Assembly: GCF_014644435.1 (NCBI RefSeq)
Contig: NZ_BMKR01000033.1
Coordinates: 1-64,000 of the forward strand
DNA length: 64,000 bases
DNA from: Paenibacillus albidus
Lineage (GTDB): Bacteria > Bacillota > Bacilli > Paenibacillales > Paenibacillaceae
Direction of reading: 5' to 3'
In this document: positions 42,405 to 50,896 of the stretch, piece after piece
How the letters are laid out: each line of letters starts with the position of its first letter
Numbering within the stretch: the first letter of the stretch is position 1
Position numbers and translations under genes: made by a program
The notes under the pieces: model-generated
The model's input: only the letters and a program-made list of their open reading frames with translations
Told to the model about the DNA's origin: nothing
Databases searched by the model: none

Positions 42405-43995
42405 TATATGGAGATTAACGAAGATACAGTTACTTTCTTCATTTGGATTGAATAAAGCTTTGCATACGCTGGATGTTAAGGAAAGACGCAAAGCGATTCT
42501 GCTCAGCAGCAGTATTCTAGCAGGTGTACTCATGATAGCAGTGGTTTCATTTGGATACAGCTTCATGATGGCAATGACTTTTGAACAAATGGGGCGGATG
42601 GACCTATTGCTTGCCATTATGATGGCTGTTACTTCTATTGTAGGGTTCTTCACAACGATCTATAAGGCAAGCGGTGTATTATTCAGCTATAAGGACTACG
42701 ATTTGGTGATGTCTCTGCCTATAAAGACGAGTCATGTTGTCGCAAGCCGGGTTCTTCAGCTCTATGTGCTGAATTTGTTTTTTACTTTGATAGTGATGCT
42801 GCCAGCAGGTGTAGTATACGCTATAAAAGTGAATCCTGAGACGTTATTTTATCTGCTTTTTCTAATGACACTTTTATTTATTCCGTTACTACCGATTATT
42901 GCTGCAACTATTATTGGCTCATTCATTAGCTGGGTCTCTTCCCGGTTTAAAGCGAGCCGAATGATCAGCCTTGTCTTAACTTTTGTTGTAATTATTGCAC
43001 TCATGGTTGGTTCATTTGGTCTGAATGGAAATGAGCAGGTGCTTGCTGATATGGGTACTGAGCTGGCAGATATGATATTTAAGCTGTATCCTCTTGCAGA
43101 CATGTATGTAGATGCTGTTTGCTCGTATCGGATGAGTTCATTTTTATTATTTATTGCGTTATCCGTACTTTCATTTATGATATTTGCCACTGTACTTGGG
43201 ACGAGATATAAAGCCATTCATACAGGATTAACGACCTCTCATGCAAGCAGTAAATATATAATGAAGCCGCTGGAAGCATCATCCCCATTTCGTGCACTGT
43301 ATAAGAAGGAGTTGCGTCGATATTTTAGTTCTTCTATTTATGTGCTGAATACAAGTATTGGCATGATTCTATTACTGGTGATGTCGATTGCTTTATTGTT
43401 TGTCAGCTCGGAGAAGTTAGGGGAATTGATCGAGATTCCACAATTATCACATTATCTGAGTACGCTGGCTCCAATGATAGTTTCCTTATTTGTTACTTTA
43501 AGCTGTACAACGTCAAGTTCCATTTCCCTTGAAGGTAATCATTTATGGATACTAAAAAGCTCACCCATATCTAAACAAACCATTTTGCTTAGCAAAGTTG
43601 CCGTGAATCTCACCATAACCTTACCGGTCTTGGTTGTGAGTAGTATGCTGCTCATGATATCGCTGCGTCCGGGATGGATCGAAAGCCTATTATTACTTGT
43701 TATCCCTTTGATATATGCTTGTTATTCAGCGATGATGGGCGTTATTGTTAACTTGAAATTACCTAACCTGGAGTGGACAAGTGAAGTTACGGTGATAAAG
43801 CAGAGTGCAGCGGTCATTGTGTCCATGTTCATAGGGGTGATCAGTCTATTGATTCCATTGGGTATATCTCTTCTTCTAACGCATGTAAATGGCAATCTTA
43901 TCTTGATAGGTATTGGAATGATTATGATAGCGGTATGCCTGGTAATGTTTAGATATATACAGACAAAAGGGGAACGGTTGTTTCGGACGATTTAA
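42397..43995 (+). CDS. ABC exporter permease (YthQ-like)
   Basis: This 532-residue protein has about twelve hydrophobic segments in two halves. The N-terminus MINIWRLTKIQLLSSFGLNK and the internal FSYKDYDLVMSLPIKTSHVV are like YthQ-type ABC exporters. The latter segment resembles the coupling helix conserved in this group. It starts within the ATPase gene (eight-base overlap). No substrate can be assigned. The sequence is more AT-rich than the kinase gene before it. Confidence 0.85.
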   Translation: MINIWRLTKIQLLSSFGLNKALHTLDVKERRKAILLSSSILAGVLMIAVVSFGYSFMMAMTFEQMGRMDLLLAIMMAVTSIVGFFTTIYKASGVLFSYKDYDLVMSLPIKTSHVVASRVLQLYVLNLFFTLIVMLPAGVVYAIKVNPETLFYLLFLMTLLFIPLLPIIAATIIGSFISWVSSRFKASRMISLVLTFVVIIALMVGSFGLNGNEQVLADMGTELADMIFKLYPLADMYVDAVCSYRMSSFLLFIALSVLSFMIFATVLGTRYKAIHTGLTTSHASSKYIMKPLEASSPFRALYKKELRRYFSSSIYVLNTSIGMILLLVMSIALLFVSSEKLGELIEIPQLSHYLSTLAPMIVSLFVTLSCTTSSSISLEGNHLWILKSSPISKQTILLSKVAVNLTITLPVLVVSSMLLMISLRPGWIESLLLLVIPLIYACYSAMMGVIVNLKLPNLEWTSEVTVIKQSAAVIVSMFIGVISLLIPLGISLLLTHVNGNLILIGIGMIMIAVCLVMFRYIQTKGERLFRTI

Positions 43996-44046
43996 CAAAA
44001 CGGCGGATTCCCGGAGGAAGCAGAAACATAGAAGTAATTAATGTTA

Positions 44047-44075
44047 TTGACAAAATATTTGACTATGATTAGTAT
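44047..44075 (+). promoter_or_regulatory. Promoter of the riboswitch-controlled permease gene
   Basis: TTGACA (44047-44052), 17 bases, TAGTAT (44070-44075). The transcript would start near 44082, about 80 bases before the riboswitch aptamer. Confidence 0.7.
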
Positions 44076-44159
44076 TGATAAATATTTAAATAAAGCTATC
44101 ACCATAAAATTGAATAATTTGTAAGCTATGATTGCTATGGATCACACTATAGCAGGAGC

Positions 44160-44230
44160 AGCTTCTGGAGAGACCGTGGGGATTCCCCGGCGCCGAAGGG
44201 TTCACAATCTCAGGCAAAAGGACAGAAGAG
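44160..44230 (+). promoter_or_regulatory. Glycine riboswitch, single aptamer (gcvT motif)
   Basis: The conserved core is readable: GGAGAGACC (44167-44175), CGCCGAAGGG (44191-44200) and CTCAGGCAAAAGGACAG (44210-44226). P1 forms from CTTCT (44162-44166) and AGAAG (44224-44228). No second core follows, so this is a singlet rather than the common tandem. A terminator at 44305 and a CycA-like permease downstream indicate transcriptional control by glycine. Whether glycine turns the gene on or off depends on antiterminator pairing that I cannot settle. Confidence 0.85.
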
Positions 44231-44304
44231 TACTAAATAATCCATTTGTTATTCTGATAATCGTCAGAGTAGCCAATGTATTTTATTTATTATTCTTAGA
44301 CCTA

Positions 44305-44335
44305 AGAGATTGGAGCACATCCAATCTCTTTTTTG
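44305..44335 (+). terminator. Riboswitch expression-platform terminator
   Basis: AGAGATTGGA (44305-44314) pairs with TCCAATCTCT (44320-44329), followed by a T run. CCAAT at 44273-44277 could pair with ATTGG in the left arm as an antiterminator. It lies between the glycine aptamer and the permease start. Confidence 0.85.
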
Positions 44336-44397
44336 TTGTTACACTTCTTGTTCATCTTTTCACATGGAAGTATTTTGATTTATAGGGGGAGTTCGAT

Positions 44398-45777
44398 ATG
44401 GCACCACAGGAATTAAAGAGGGATTTAGAGAATCGGCATGTTCAGCTCATTGCAATCGGCGGGACCATCGGTACCGGATTATTTTTAGGATCGGGTAAAG
44501 CTATACAGCTGGCAGGACCCTCCATCATCTTTGCTTATTTAATCGTCGGTATCGCCGTTTTTTTTGTGATGAGGGCGTTAGGCGAACTTCTGTTGTCTAA
44601 GGCAGGATATCAATCCTTTACTGACATCGCCGAAGACTATCTTGGACCGCGGGCAGCGTTTGTAACCGGATGGACCTATTGGTTTTGTTGGATCATGACG
44701 GCTATGGCTGATATTATAGCTGTTGGGGTATATGTACAATATTGGTTTGATATCCCGCAATGGATACCTGCAGTCCTCTGTTTAATCATTTTATTAGGAC
44801 TCAACTTATTAACTGTAAAAAGTTTTGGTGAATTGGAATTTTGGTTTGCTTTGATCAAGGTAGTGACGATTCTCGCGTTGATTGCCATCGGGGCAATTTT
44901 GCTGGTGATTGGATTCAAAACAGATGCCGGAACAGTTACCTTCAGTAATATTTGGGCACATGGGGGAGTATTCCCTAACGGGATATCGGGTTTCTTACTT
45001 TCCTTTCAAATGGTTGTGTTTGCCTTCGTCGGTGTGGAGTTGGTGGGTGTATCGGCAGCGGAAACAGCCAACCCGGAGAAAAACATCCCGTCGGCTATTA
45101 ATAAAATTCCTTTAAGAATTTTATTTTTCTACGTTGGCGCCATTATCGCCCTATTATGCATCAACGCATGGACGGAACTAAATCCGGCAGAAAGTCCTTT
45201 TGTTAAAACGTTTAGTTTAGTTGGGATTCCGATTGCTGCAGGAATTATTAACTTTGTCGTATTAACTTCAGCTGCGTCTGCTTGTAACAGCGGGATGTTC
45301 TCAACAAGCCGGATTCTATATAATTTAAGCAGGAATGACCAGGCTCCATCCAATTTTGCAAAGCTGAATAAAAATCATGTACCCAGCAATGCTTTATTCA
45401 TATCCACGCTTGTCTTATCAGCGGGGGCTCTCTTAAGTAAGCTGATTCCGGAACAAGCTTTTGGAATCGTGACAACCATTAGTGCCATTTGTTTCATCTG
45501 GGTTTGGGGAGTCGTGCTAATTTGCCATTTGCGGTATAAGAAAACCAAGCCGGAATTGCAGGCGAAATCAACATTTAAAGCACCGTTCACACCATTTATT
45601 AATTATGTTGTTCTTGCGTTGTTTGCCATAATACTCATTATTATGCTGTTTGCTGAAGACACGCGTCCGGCCTTATTGTTGACGCCTCTATGGTTTATTC
45701 TATTATTTGTTTTGTATTCGACCAATAGAAGAAAGAGGGAAAGAAATAATAACCGCGAACTTGTCGAAGCGAAATAG
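44398..45777 (+). CDS. Amino acid permease, CycA-like (D-serine/D-alanine/glycine transporter type)
   Basis: This 459-residue APC-superfamily permease has twelve membrane segments. LENRHVQLIAIGGTIGTGLF, GELLLSKAGYQSFTDIAEDY, TGWTYWFCWIMTAMAD and VVLTSAASACNSGMFSTSRI closely follow CycA of enteric bacteria. It imports small neutral amino acids by proton symport. A glycine riboswitch and terminator in the leader make glycine its likely cargo or signal. GGGGGAG lies 8 bases before the ATG. A decayed copy of its middle part lies at 50725-50894. Confidence 0.9.
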   Translation: MAPQELKRDLENRHVQLIAIGGTIGTGLFLGSGKAIQLAGPSIIFAYLIVGIAVFFVMRALGELLLSKAGYQSFTDIAEDYLGPRAAFVTGWTYWFCWIMTAMADIIAVGVYVQYWFDIPQWIPAVLCLIILLGLNLLTVKSFGELEFWFALIKVVTILALIAIGAILLVIGFKTDAGTVTFSNIWAHGGVFPNGISGFLLSFQMVVFAFVGVELVGVSAAETANPEKNIPSAINKIPLRILFFYVGAIIALLCINAWTELNPAESPFVKTFSLVGIPIAAGIINFVVLTSAASACNSGMFSTSRILYNLSRNDQAPSNFAKLNKNHVPSNALFISTLVLSAGALLSKLIPEQAFGIVTTISAICFIWVWGVVLICHLRYKKTKPELQAKSTFKAPFTPFINYVVLALFAIILIIMLFAEDTRPALLLTPLWFILLFVLYSTNRRKRERNNNRELVEAK

Positions 45778-45819
45778 AAAAAGCATGTTTCTCGACGGGC
45801 ACAACTAAACCAAAGCAAA

Positions 45820-45843
45820 AACCCCGGCAGATCTGCCGGGGTT
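45820..45843. terminator. GC-rich palindromic terminator after the permease gene
   Basis: AACCCCGGCAG (45820-45830) pairs with CTGCCGGGGTT (45833-45843). On the minus strand TTTTTGCTTT follows; on the plus strand AATTATG follows. It is probably a bidirectional terminator. Bases 45844-46024 hold no other clear feature. Confidence 0.7.
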
Positions 45844-46024
45844 AATTATGTATGAAGCTTGCGCGCAAAAGAGCACTGTGATAAGATCAAAGAACGACCG
45901 ATGATTTACATTCAAAACAGCATAGATAACCTATCTTATTTATACTTTAATATTACCACGCAACATCACGGTTGTCAAACTTTCTTTTTCTTCAAATTTT
46001 AAATGAAGGAGTGTGGGCAGGAAG

Positions 46025-48442
46025 ATGATAAACGCTGAGGATTGGAAGCAAGAGCAGGAGCGGCTCAATGGGGTTACGGAAAAGCTGCAGGCGAGAATCA
46101 CTGAACTGGAGCCGGAGGTGAGTGGACTGTATGCTCAGGTGGCGGACATTCGCAAACAATTTTGGGGAGAGGTGACCGTAAACACAAGTACGGACGAAGA
46201 TTTTGAAGAGACTTTCTACAGTATAAGGCAGCAAGAAGCCTTATTGTCGGAAAGGGAGCGAAGCCACCTGCAGCGGATGCAGCAATGGAGAAATATGAAC
46301 CGGCTGCTGCCGTCTCCCTACTTTGGACGCATCGATTTTCACGAGGACGGGTTGAGCTTTACCGAGCAAGTCTATATTGGCGTATCTTCCTTCGTCGATT
46401 CAGACGGCGTGAGTTTCCTGATTTATGACTGGCGCACTCCGATCGCGAGTATGTACTATGATTATTCTCCCGGAGCGGCCGGATATGACACGCCGGGTGG
46501 ATATGTCTCTGGAACGATGAAGCTGAAACGGCAGTGTCAGATCCACCATGGTCAACTTCAGAACGTGTTCGACACCAGTCTTACGATCGGCGATGAATTG
46601 CTGCAGCAGGTGCTCGGCAAGGGTGCGGACAATCAGATGAAAAGCATTGTCGCGACCATCCAAAAAGAGCAAAACGCCATTATCCGCGACGTTAAAAGCC
46701 GGATGCTTATCGTGCAGGGGGCGGCCGGCAGCGGGAAAACCTCGGCGGCGCTGCAGCGGGTGGCGTACCTGCTGTATACACACCGCGAGCGGCTCAAGGC
46801 TGACCAAATTGTTCTTTTCTCGCCTAATCCGATGTTTAACAGCTATGTCTCGACCGTTCTTCCCGAGCTCGGCGAAGAAAACATGCAGCAGACGACCTTC
46901 CAGGAGTATCTTGACCATTGGCTTGGCCGGGCGTTTCGTCTGGAGGATCCCTTCGATCAGATCGAATACGTGCTGACCGAACAATCCACGCAAGGGTATG
47001 AGGCGCGCCTGCAAGGAATTGGGTACAAGGCCTCTGTAGACTTTCTTCAAGCTCTCCGGAATTATACGCAGTGGTTGAAGCAGGAGGGCATGCGATTCAC
47101 AAGCATCCGCTTTCGGGATCGTGATTTGATTACGGCCAAGCAAATGGAATCCAAATTCTACAGCTATGATCCTTCCATTCGCCTGACCAATCGCATCACT
47201 CTGCTGCAGGAGTGGCTGCTGCACGAACTGGCCTCGCTGGAGAGCAAGGAGCGGGAGGCGCTCTGGGTGCAGGATGAACTCGATTATCTCGACAAGGATC
47301 AATACGCCGAAGTGTATAACCAACTGCACAAAGAGAGGGGGGTCTTTGACTTTGCAGAACAATACGAAGAAGTCCGCGAAAAGCTGCTCAGCGAGCACAG
47401 ACTGGACGAGGGTGATTTCGACTATGCCGCCCAAGAGGAAGAACTGCTGCGCCGAATGATCGTGAAAGAGGACTTTAAAATGCTGAAGCGAAGCGTGAAG
47501 CGGATGCTGTTCATAGATTTGGCGGGGATATACGTCCAACTGTTTCAAGATAAAGAAGCTTTTGAGAAGATGACCCATGGAGCCCAAGTCCCCTCGCTCT
47601 GGCCGGAAATCTGCCGGCAGACCCAGGAGAAGCTTGGCCGGTTCGAACTGTTCTATGAGGATATGACACCATATCTGTATGTAAAAGAGCTCATTGAGGG
47701 CATTCGGACAAACACGGAGGTACGGCATGTCTTCGTCGATGAGGGCCAGGATTATTCGATATTCCAATACGAGTTCCTCAAAAAATTGTTCCCCCGGGCC
47801 CGCATGACGGTGCTTGGCGATTTCGGTCAAGCCATCTTTGCCCAAGCAACGGAGCTGTACGGGGAAGACTCGCCGCTCATCCGGCTTTACGGCCAAGCTG
47901 AAACGAGCTTGTTTCGCCTGGTTCGCAGTTACCGGTCAACCCGCGAGATTGTGGAATTCACGAAGACTCTGTTGCCGGATACCAAGGGGATCGTGCCCTT
48001 TGAACGAGGCGGCAGGAAACCGCTCCTCTCTAAGATGGGCAGCGGCGAGAAGCGGGCAACGCGAATAGCGGAGCATCTTGCAGAGCTTCGGGCGGAAGGC
48101 TTCGTCTCCATCGGCGTCATTACGAAGACTGCGGCCGAAAGCGAAGAGGCTTATAATCTCTTGATGTCTCAGGGCTGCCAGGGGCTGAAGCATGTGACGA
48201 AGAGCACGCCCACCTTCGAGAAGGGGACCTTGATAATCCCCGTGTACCTCGCTAAAGGCGTTGAATTTGATGCCGTTCTAATTTATGACGCATCTTCGCA
48301 GACGTATCATCGGGAGAGCGAACGCAAGTTGTTTTATACAGCATGCACGCGTGCCATGCATCGGCTGCTGCTCTACACAACAGGGGAATGGACGCCCTAT
48401 ATCCAGGCAATAGATACGTCTTTTTATGAGGTAGGGCAATAA
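46025..48442 (+). CDS. HelD-like UvrD-family helicase (RNA polymerase recycling motor)
   Basis: This 805-residue protein (B. subtilis HelD is 774) begins with a coiled-coil arm (about 1-90) that in HelD enters the polymerase secondary channel. A Walker A motif VQGAAGSGKTSAALQRVAYL at about 230-250 follows, then the HelD-specific insertion (about 300-560), the Walker B-like RHVFVDEGQDYSIFQYEF, VLGDFGQAIFAQ, LVRSYRSTREIVEF and the last UvrD motif FYTACTRAMHRLLL. Such proteins release stalled RNA polymerase from DNA, and some relatives protect against rifamycins. AAGGAG lies upstream; a GTG four codons earlier is too close to it. Confidence 0.88.
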   Translation: MINAEDWKQEQERLNGVTEKLQARITELEPEVSGLYAQVADIRKQFWGEVTVNTSTDEDFEETFYSIRQQEALLSERERSHLQRMQQWRNMNRLLPSPYFGRIDFHEDGLSFTEQVYIGVSSFVDSDGVSFLIYDWRTPIASMYYDYSPGAAGYDTPGGYVSGTMKLKRQCQIHHGQLQNVFDTSLTIGDELLQQVLGKGADNQMKSIVATIQKEQNAIIRDVKSRMLIVQGAAGSGKTSAALQRVAYLLYTHRERLKADQIVLFSPNPMFNSYVSTVLPELGEENMQQTTFQEYLDHWLGRAFRLEDPFDQIEYVLTEQSTQGYEARLQGIGYKASVDFLQALRNYTQWLKQEGMRFTSIRFRDRDLITAKQMESKFYSYDPSIRLTNRITLLQEWLLHELASLESKEREALWVQDELDYLDKDQYAEVYNQLHKERGVFDFAEQYEEVREKLLSEHRLDEGDFDYAAQEEELLRRMIVKEDFKMLKRSVKRMLFIDLAGIYVQLFQDKEAFEKMTHGAQVPSLWPEICRQTQEKLGRFELFYEDMTPYLYVKELIEGIRTNTEVRHVFVDEGQDYSIFQYEFLKKLFPRARMTVLGDFGQAIFAQATELYGEDSPLIRLYGQAETSLFRLVRSYRSTREIVEFTKTLLPDTKGIVPFERGGRKPLLSKMGSGEKRATRIAEHLAELRAEGFVSIGVITKTAAESEEAYNLLMSQGCQGLKHVTKSTPTFEKGTLIIPVYLAKGVEFDAVLIYDASSQTYHRESERKLFYTACTRAMHRLLLYTTGEWTPYIQAIDTSFYEVGQ

Positions 48443-48469
48443 AGCGAATTGAAGATAAAGGAGGCAAAA

Positions 48470-48973
48470 ATGATGGGAAACAAAATACAAAAGATCACAA
48501 CCAACCTGTGGTTCGACTCGCAAGCAGAGGAGGCAGCTAAGTTCTACACATCCGTATTTAATAACTCCCAAATCGGCAGAATCACCCGCTATGGCAAAGA
48601 GAGTTACGAAAGTACACTTGAGGGCAAAGTCATGACCGTGGAATTTCAATTGGAAGGGCAGCACTTCGTCGCATTAAATGGGGGTCCCCAATTTAAGTTC
48701 GCAGAGGCGATATCGTTTATTGTCCATTGTGAACATCAAGAAGAATTGAATTATTACTGGGAAAAGCTCTCCGAGGGTGGAGATGAAAAGGCTCAGGTGT
48801 GCGGTTGGTTGAAAGATAAGTTCGGAGTATCGTGGCAAATCATCCCAGGCAATTTAACGGAAATGATATGCGACCCCGATCCGGAAAAGTCAGAAAGAGT
48901 GATGAAGGCATTGCTTCAAACGAAGGCCAAAATTGACATGGAATCGTTACAGCAAGCATACGACGGATTATAA
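48470..48973 (+). CDS. VOC family protein (PhnB/3-demethylubiquinone methyltransferase-like)
   Basis: This 167-residue protein has the vicinal-oxygen-chelate fold of the PhnB-like group: ITTNLWFDSQAEEAAKFYTS at the start, FNNSQIGRITRYG, VMTVEFQLEGQHFVALNGG and a C-terminal WLKDKFGVSWQIIPGNLTEM. Members are annotated as 3-demethylubiquinone methyltransferase-like but mostly have unknown activity. AAAGGAGG is 5 bases from the ATG at 48470, and a second ATG follows directly. It may be cotranscribed with the HelD-like gene 27 bases upstream. Confidence 0.85.
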   Translation: MMGNKIQKITTNLWFDSQAEEAAKFYTSVFNNSQIGRITRYGKESYESTLEGKVMTVEFQLEGQHFVALNGGPQFKFAEAISFIVHCEHQEELNYYWEKLSEGGDEKAQVCGWLKDKFGVSWQIIPGNLTEMICDPDPEKSERVMKALLQTKAKIDMESLQQAYDGL

Positions 48974-48992
48974 CCCTTGAAAGTTAAAGAAA

Positions 48993-49019
48993 GGCCACCC
49001 ACTATGTATTTGGGTGGCC
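48993..49019. terminator. Hairpin terminator between convergent genes
   Basis: GGCCACCCA (48993-49001) pairs with TGGGTGGCC (49011-49019). On the minus strand TTTCTTTAACTTT follows, so it mainly ends the SDR transcript and probably also the VOC transcript. Confidence 0.75.
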
Positions 49020-49048
49020 ATGTCCAATCTGGATGATCACCTCTTTTT

Positions 49049-49867
49049 TCAAGAAAAATGCTGAGCTATATTTGTTAGATACTCTACTTCATCTGTATTT
49101 TCTTTCATATGAATGAGCATCTTGGCATCTTCTCCAACGACATACCGGAATTGACTTGTACCGTCTGTGGCCGCTTGGTATATGGTTTCGGCAACAATTT
49201 CTGGAGGTGAAGCGTATGCCGGTTGTTTTTCCATCTCACCCAATTTACCCCGAAACGCAGTAGTAAACGGCTTATAATCTGTTAATGCATCATTAAAAAA
49301 GAACTCCATCGATCTTCCGCCAAAGTCGGTTTTAATAGCACCTGGTTCAATCAGCTTTACTTTGATGTTTTGTGAGGCTAATTCATAAGATACCGACTCC
49401 GAAAAACCTTCCACCGCAAATTTAGATGAATGATACAGAGACATCGTAGGAAAGGTCACTTTCCCTCCCATAGAAGAGATATTGATCAGCATACCTTCTT
49501 GACTGGCTCTAAAATGTGGCAACATGGCTTTAGTCATTCTGATCAGACCAAAAACATTCACTTCAAACTGTCTTCTAATCTGCTCTTCCGTAGCTGCTTC
49601 TATAAGACCCATTGTTCCATAACCGGCATTATTAAGAAGAACATCAATTTTACCAAACCGCCCAATCGCCTCCGCTAACGCAGATTGAATAGTCTCTTCT
49701 TTCTCGACATCAAGCCTTAGCACCAACACATTATCCAGTGTAATGAATTCAGTTTCTTGTTCGGGTGAACGCATCGTGGCTACTACGTTCCATCCTCTTT
49801 CAGCAAAATGTTTTACTGTAGCTCTCCCAATGCCTGATGAGGCACCCGTGATAAATATTGTTTTCAT
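49049..49867 (-). CDS. Short-chain dehydrogenase/reductase (SDR) family oxidoreductase
   Basis: This 272-residue enzyme has a Rossmann fold with TGASSGIG (residues 7-14), the NNAG motif in VLLNNAGYGTMG (about 84), a serine in NISSMGG and catalytic YHSSK (about 152-156). It uses NAD(P)(H) on an unknown alcohol or carbonyl substrate. AGGAGG precedes the ATG by 7 bases. It lies 45 bases downstream of a PadR regulator in the same operon, so it is likely induced by a small aromatic or toxic compound. Confidence 0.9.
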   Translation of the reverse strand: MKTIFITGASSGIGRATVKHFAERGWNVVATMRSPEQETEFITLDNVLVLRLDVEKEETIQSALAEAIGRFGKIDVLLNNAGYGTMGLIEAATEEQIRRQFEVNVFGLIRMTKAMLPHFRASQEGMLINISSMGGKVTFPTMSLYHSSKFAVEGFSESVSYELASQNIKVKLIEPGAIKTDFGGRSMEFFFNDALTDYKPFTTAFRGKLGEMEKQPAYASPPEIVAETIYQAATDGTSQFRYVVGEDAKMLIHMKENTDEVEYLTNIAQHFS

Positions 49868-49912
49868 AACAATTCCTCCTAAAAGTTGTGTGAGTGTTTG
49901 GATTCACTACAT

Positions 49913-50449
49913 TCAGCTCTGCTCCTGCACTAACTGCTCCAGGCTTACCAATCCCTCGGCAATGGTTGTAAGTTTAGCTTTATATTCTTCTATCCCAATT
50001 TGGATGCAGATGACCTGCGCTGGATGCATTTCATCTTTGTAGAGCGAATATTGCTCAAGCAATTGATCTAATTTTGTGTTTGATTCCTCTTGGGCTTGCT
50101 TCAACCAAATAATCACCTTGTCATACCCAACGAATTCACCAAAATAAAGCCTCATCATAAAATCAGATTTCCTGATACTGTCTCCTTCTAGCGGGGCTAG
50201 TAAATAGGCATTAAAACAATCTCTGCCTTTAGGCGTTATATTTAAAAGATTTTTGTTAGGCTTACCGTCCTGGAGCACGCTTTCCTTAGTGATCAATCCC
50301 TCCTTTTCGATGCGGGAAAGTGTGGGGTAAATCGTTCCATAACTAGAACTGTAGAAATTAGAGAATACATTTTCTAATAGCTGCTTTATTTGGTATCCAG
50401 TCAACGCTTCTTTCATAAGCATGCCTAAAATAACATCCTGACTGTTCAA
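49913..50449 (-). CDS. PadR family transcriptional regulator
   Basis: This 178-residue regulator has an N-terminal winged helix (about 5-80: ILGMLMKEALTGYQIKQLLE, YGTIYPTLSRIEKEGLITKE) with the PadR signature and a C-terminal helical dimerisation domain (about 95-175). The start is TTG, 8 bases after AAGGAGG. A consensus -35 box and three CAATATAT repeats lie upstream, so the gene probably represses its own operon, which contains the SDR enzyme. Confidence 0.9.
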   Translation of the reverse strand: MNSQDVILGMLMKEALTGYQIKQLLENVFSNFYSSSYGTIYPTLSRIEKEGLITKESVLQDGKPNKNLLNITPKGRDCFNAYLLAPLEGDSIRKSDFMMRLYFGEFVGYDKVIIWLKQAQEESNTKLDQLLEQYSLYKDEMHPAQVICIQIGIEEYKAKLTTIAEGLVSLEQLVQEQS

Positions 50450-50494
50450 AATTTGACCTCCTTGTAGTTTAGAAATATCTGTATATCTCGATCA

Positions 50495-50530
50495 CAATAT
50501 ATCAAACCAATATATAACATGTCAATATAT
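50495..50530 (-). promoter_or_regulatory. padR-SDR promoter with three CAATATAT repeats
   Basis: On the minus strand TTGACA (50525-50520), 18 bases, TATATT (50501-50496). CAATATAT occurs at 50495-50502, 50508-50515 and 50523-50530, covering the -10 box, the spacer and the -35 box. PadR proteins bind ATAT-rich dyads, so autorepression is likely. Confidence 0.65.
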
Positions 50531-50564
50531 ATCTGAAGTATAAAGTGGCGGGTTAGAGATGCAC

Positions 50565-50720
50565 TAGAAAAAACGTCGATACCAATGCGATTACCACGGC
50601 CGAGTACCTGAACGCTTAATCCGGGCCGCCCTGAAAAACGCACAGGGTTATGACCTTTTTTTCCTATGCGAGGACGATATTCCTTACGAGGATACATGGG
50701 ACCGCAGCTGGAATCAAAAG
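50565..50720 (+). pseudogene. Frameshifted fragment of a NadR-like AAA_28 kinase gene
   Basis: In one frame DTNAITTAEYLN (50578-50613) and in another GRVPERLIRAALKNAQGYDL followed by FFLCEDDIPYEDTWDRS resemble the middle of NadR-like ribosylnicotinamide kinases and AAA_28 ATPases (DTDxITT, then YDLxxLxxDIPWxxDGxR). A frameshift at about 50592-50610 separates the parts. The P-loop and the C-terminus are missing. It joins directly to a piece of the CycA-type permease gene. Assignment rests on motif memory, so it is moderate. Confidence 0.45.
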
Positions 50721-50724
50721 CGGC

Positions 50725-50894
50725 ATTTTGGTTTGCTTTAACCAAGGTAGTGACTATTCTCGTGTTGATTGCCATCTGGGCAATTTTGCTGGTGATTGGA
50801 TTCAAAACAGATGCCGGAACAGTGACTTTCAGTAATATTGGGGCACATGGGGGGATTTCCAAACGGGGTTTCGGGTTTCTTCTTTCCTTTCAAA
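50725..50894 (+). pseudogene. Partial copy of the CycA-like permease gene
   Basis: This stretch of about 170 bases repeats 44838-45010 of the intact permease gene with few substitutions and small indels. It encodes LIAIWAILLVIGFKTDAGTV versus LIAIGAILLVIGFKTDAGTV in the parent. It lacks a start, both ends of the gene and any promoter. It ends two bases before the stop codon of the minus-strand gene at 50897. Duplication followed by decay, or capture by recombination, explains it. Confidence 0.88.
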
Positions 50895-50896
50895 AG

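Noticed and set aside
44128..44385. Plus-strand open frame of 85 codons before the permease
   Set aside because: It covers the glycine riboswitch and its terminator and has no ribosome binding site; the sequence conservation here is that of an RNA.
45820..45843. Rifamycin-associated element upstream of the HelD-like gene
   Set aside because: The palindrome is GC-rich but does not match the element as I remember it, and its tail marks it as a terminator of the permease gene.
46400..47896. Long minus-strand open frame of 498 codons
   Set aside because: It lies fully antisense to the HelD-like gene, whose motifs are unmistakable, and its translation shows no domain or start signal. It is a by-product of codon bias.
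50446..50862. Minus-strand open frame of 138 codons
   Set aside because: It is antisense to the kinase-permease pseudogene fragments and has no recognisable product.
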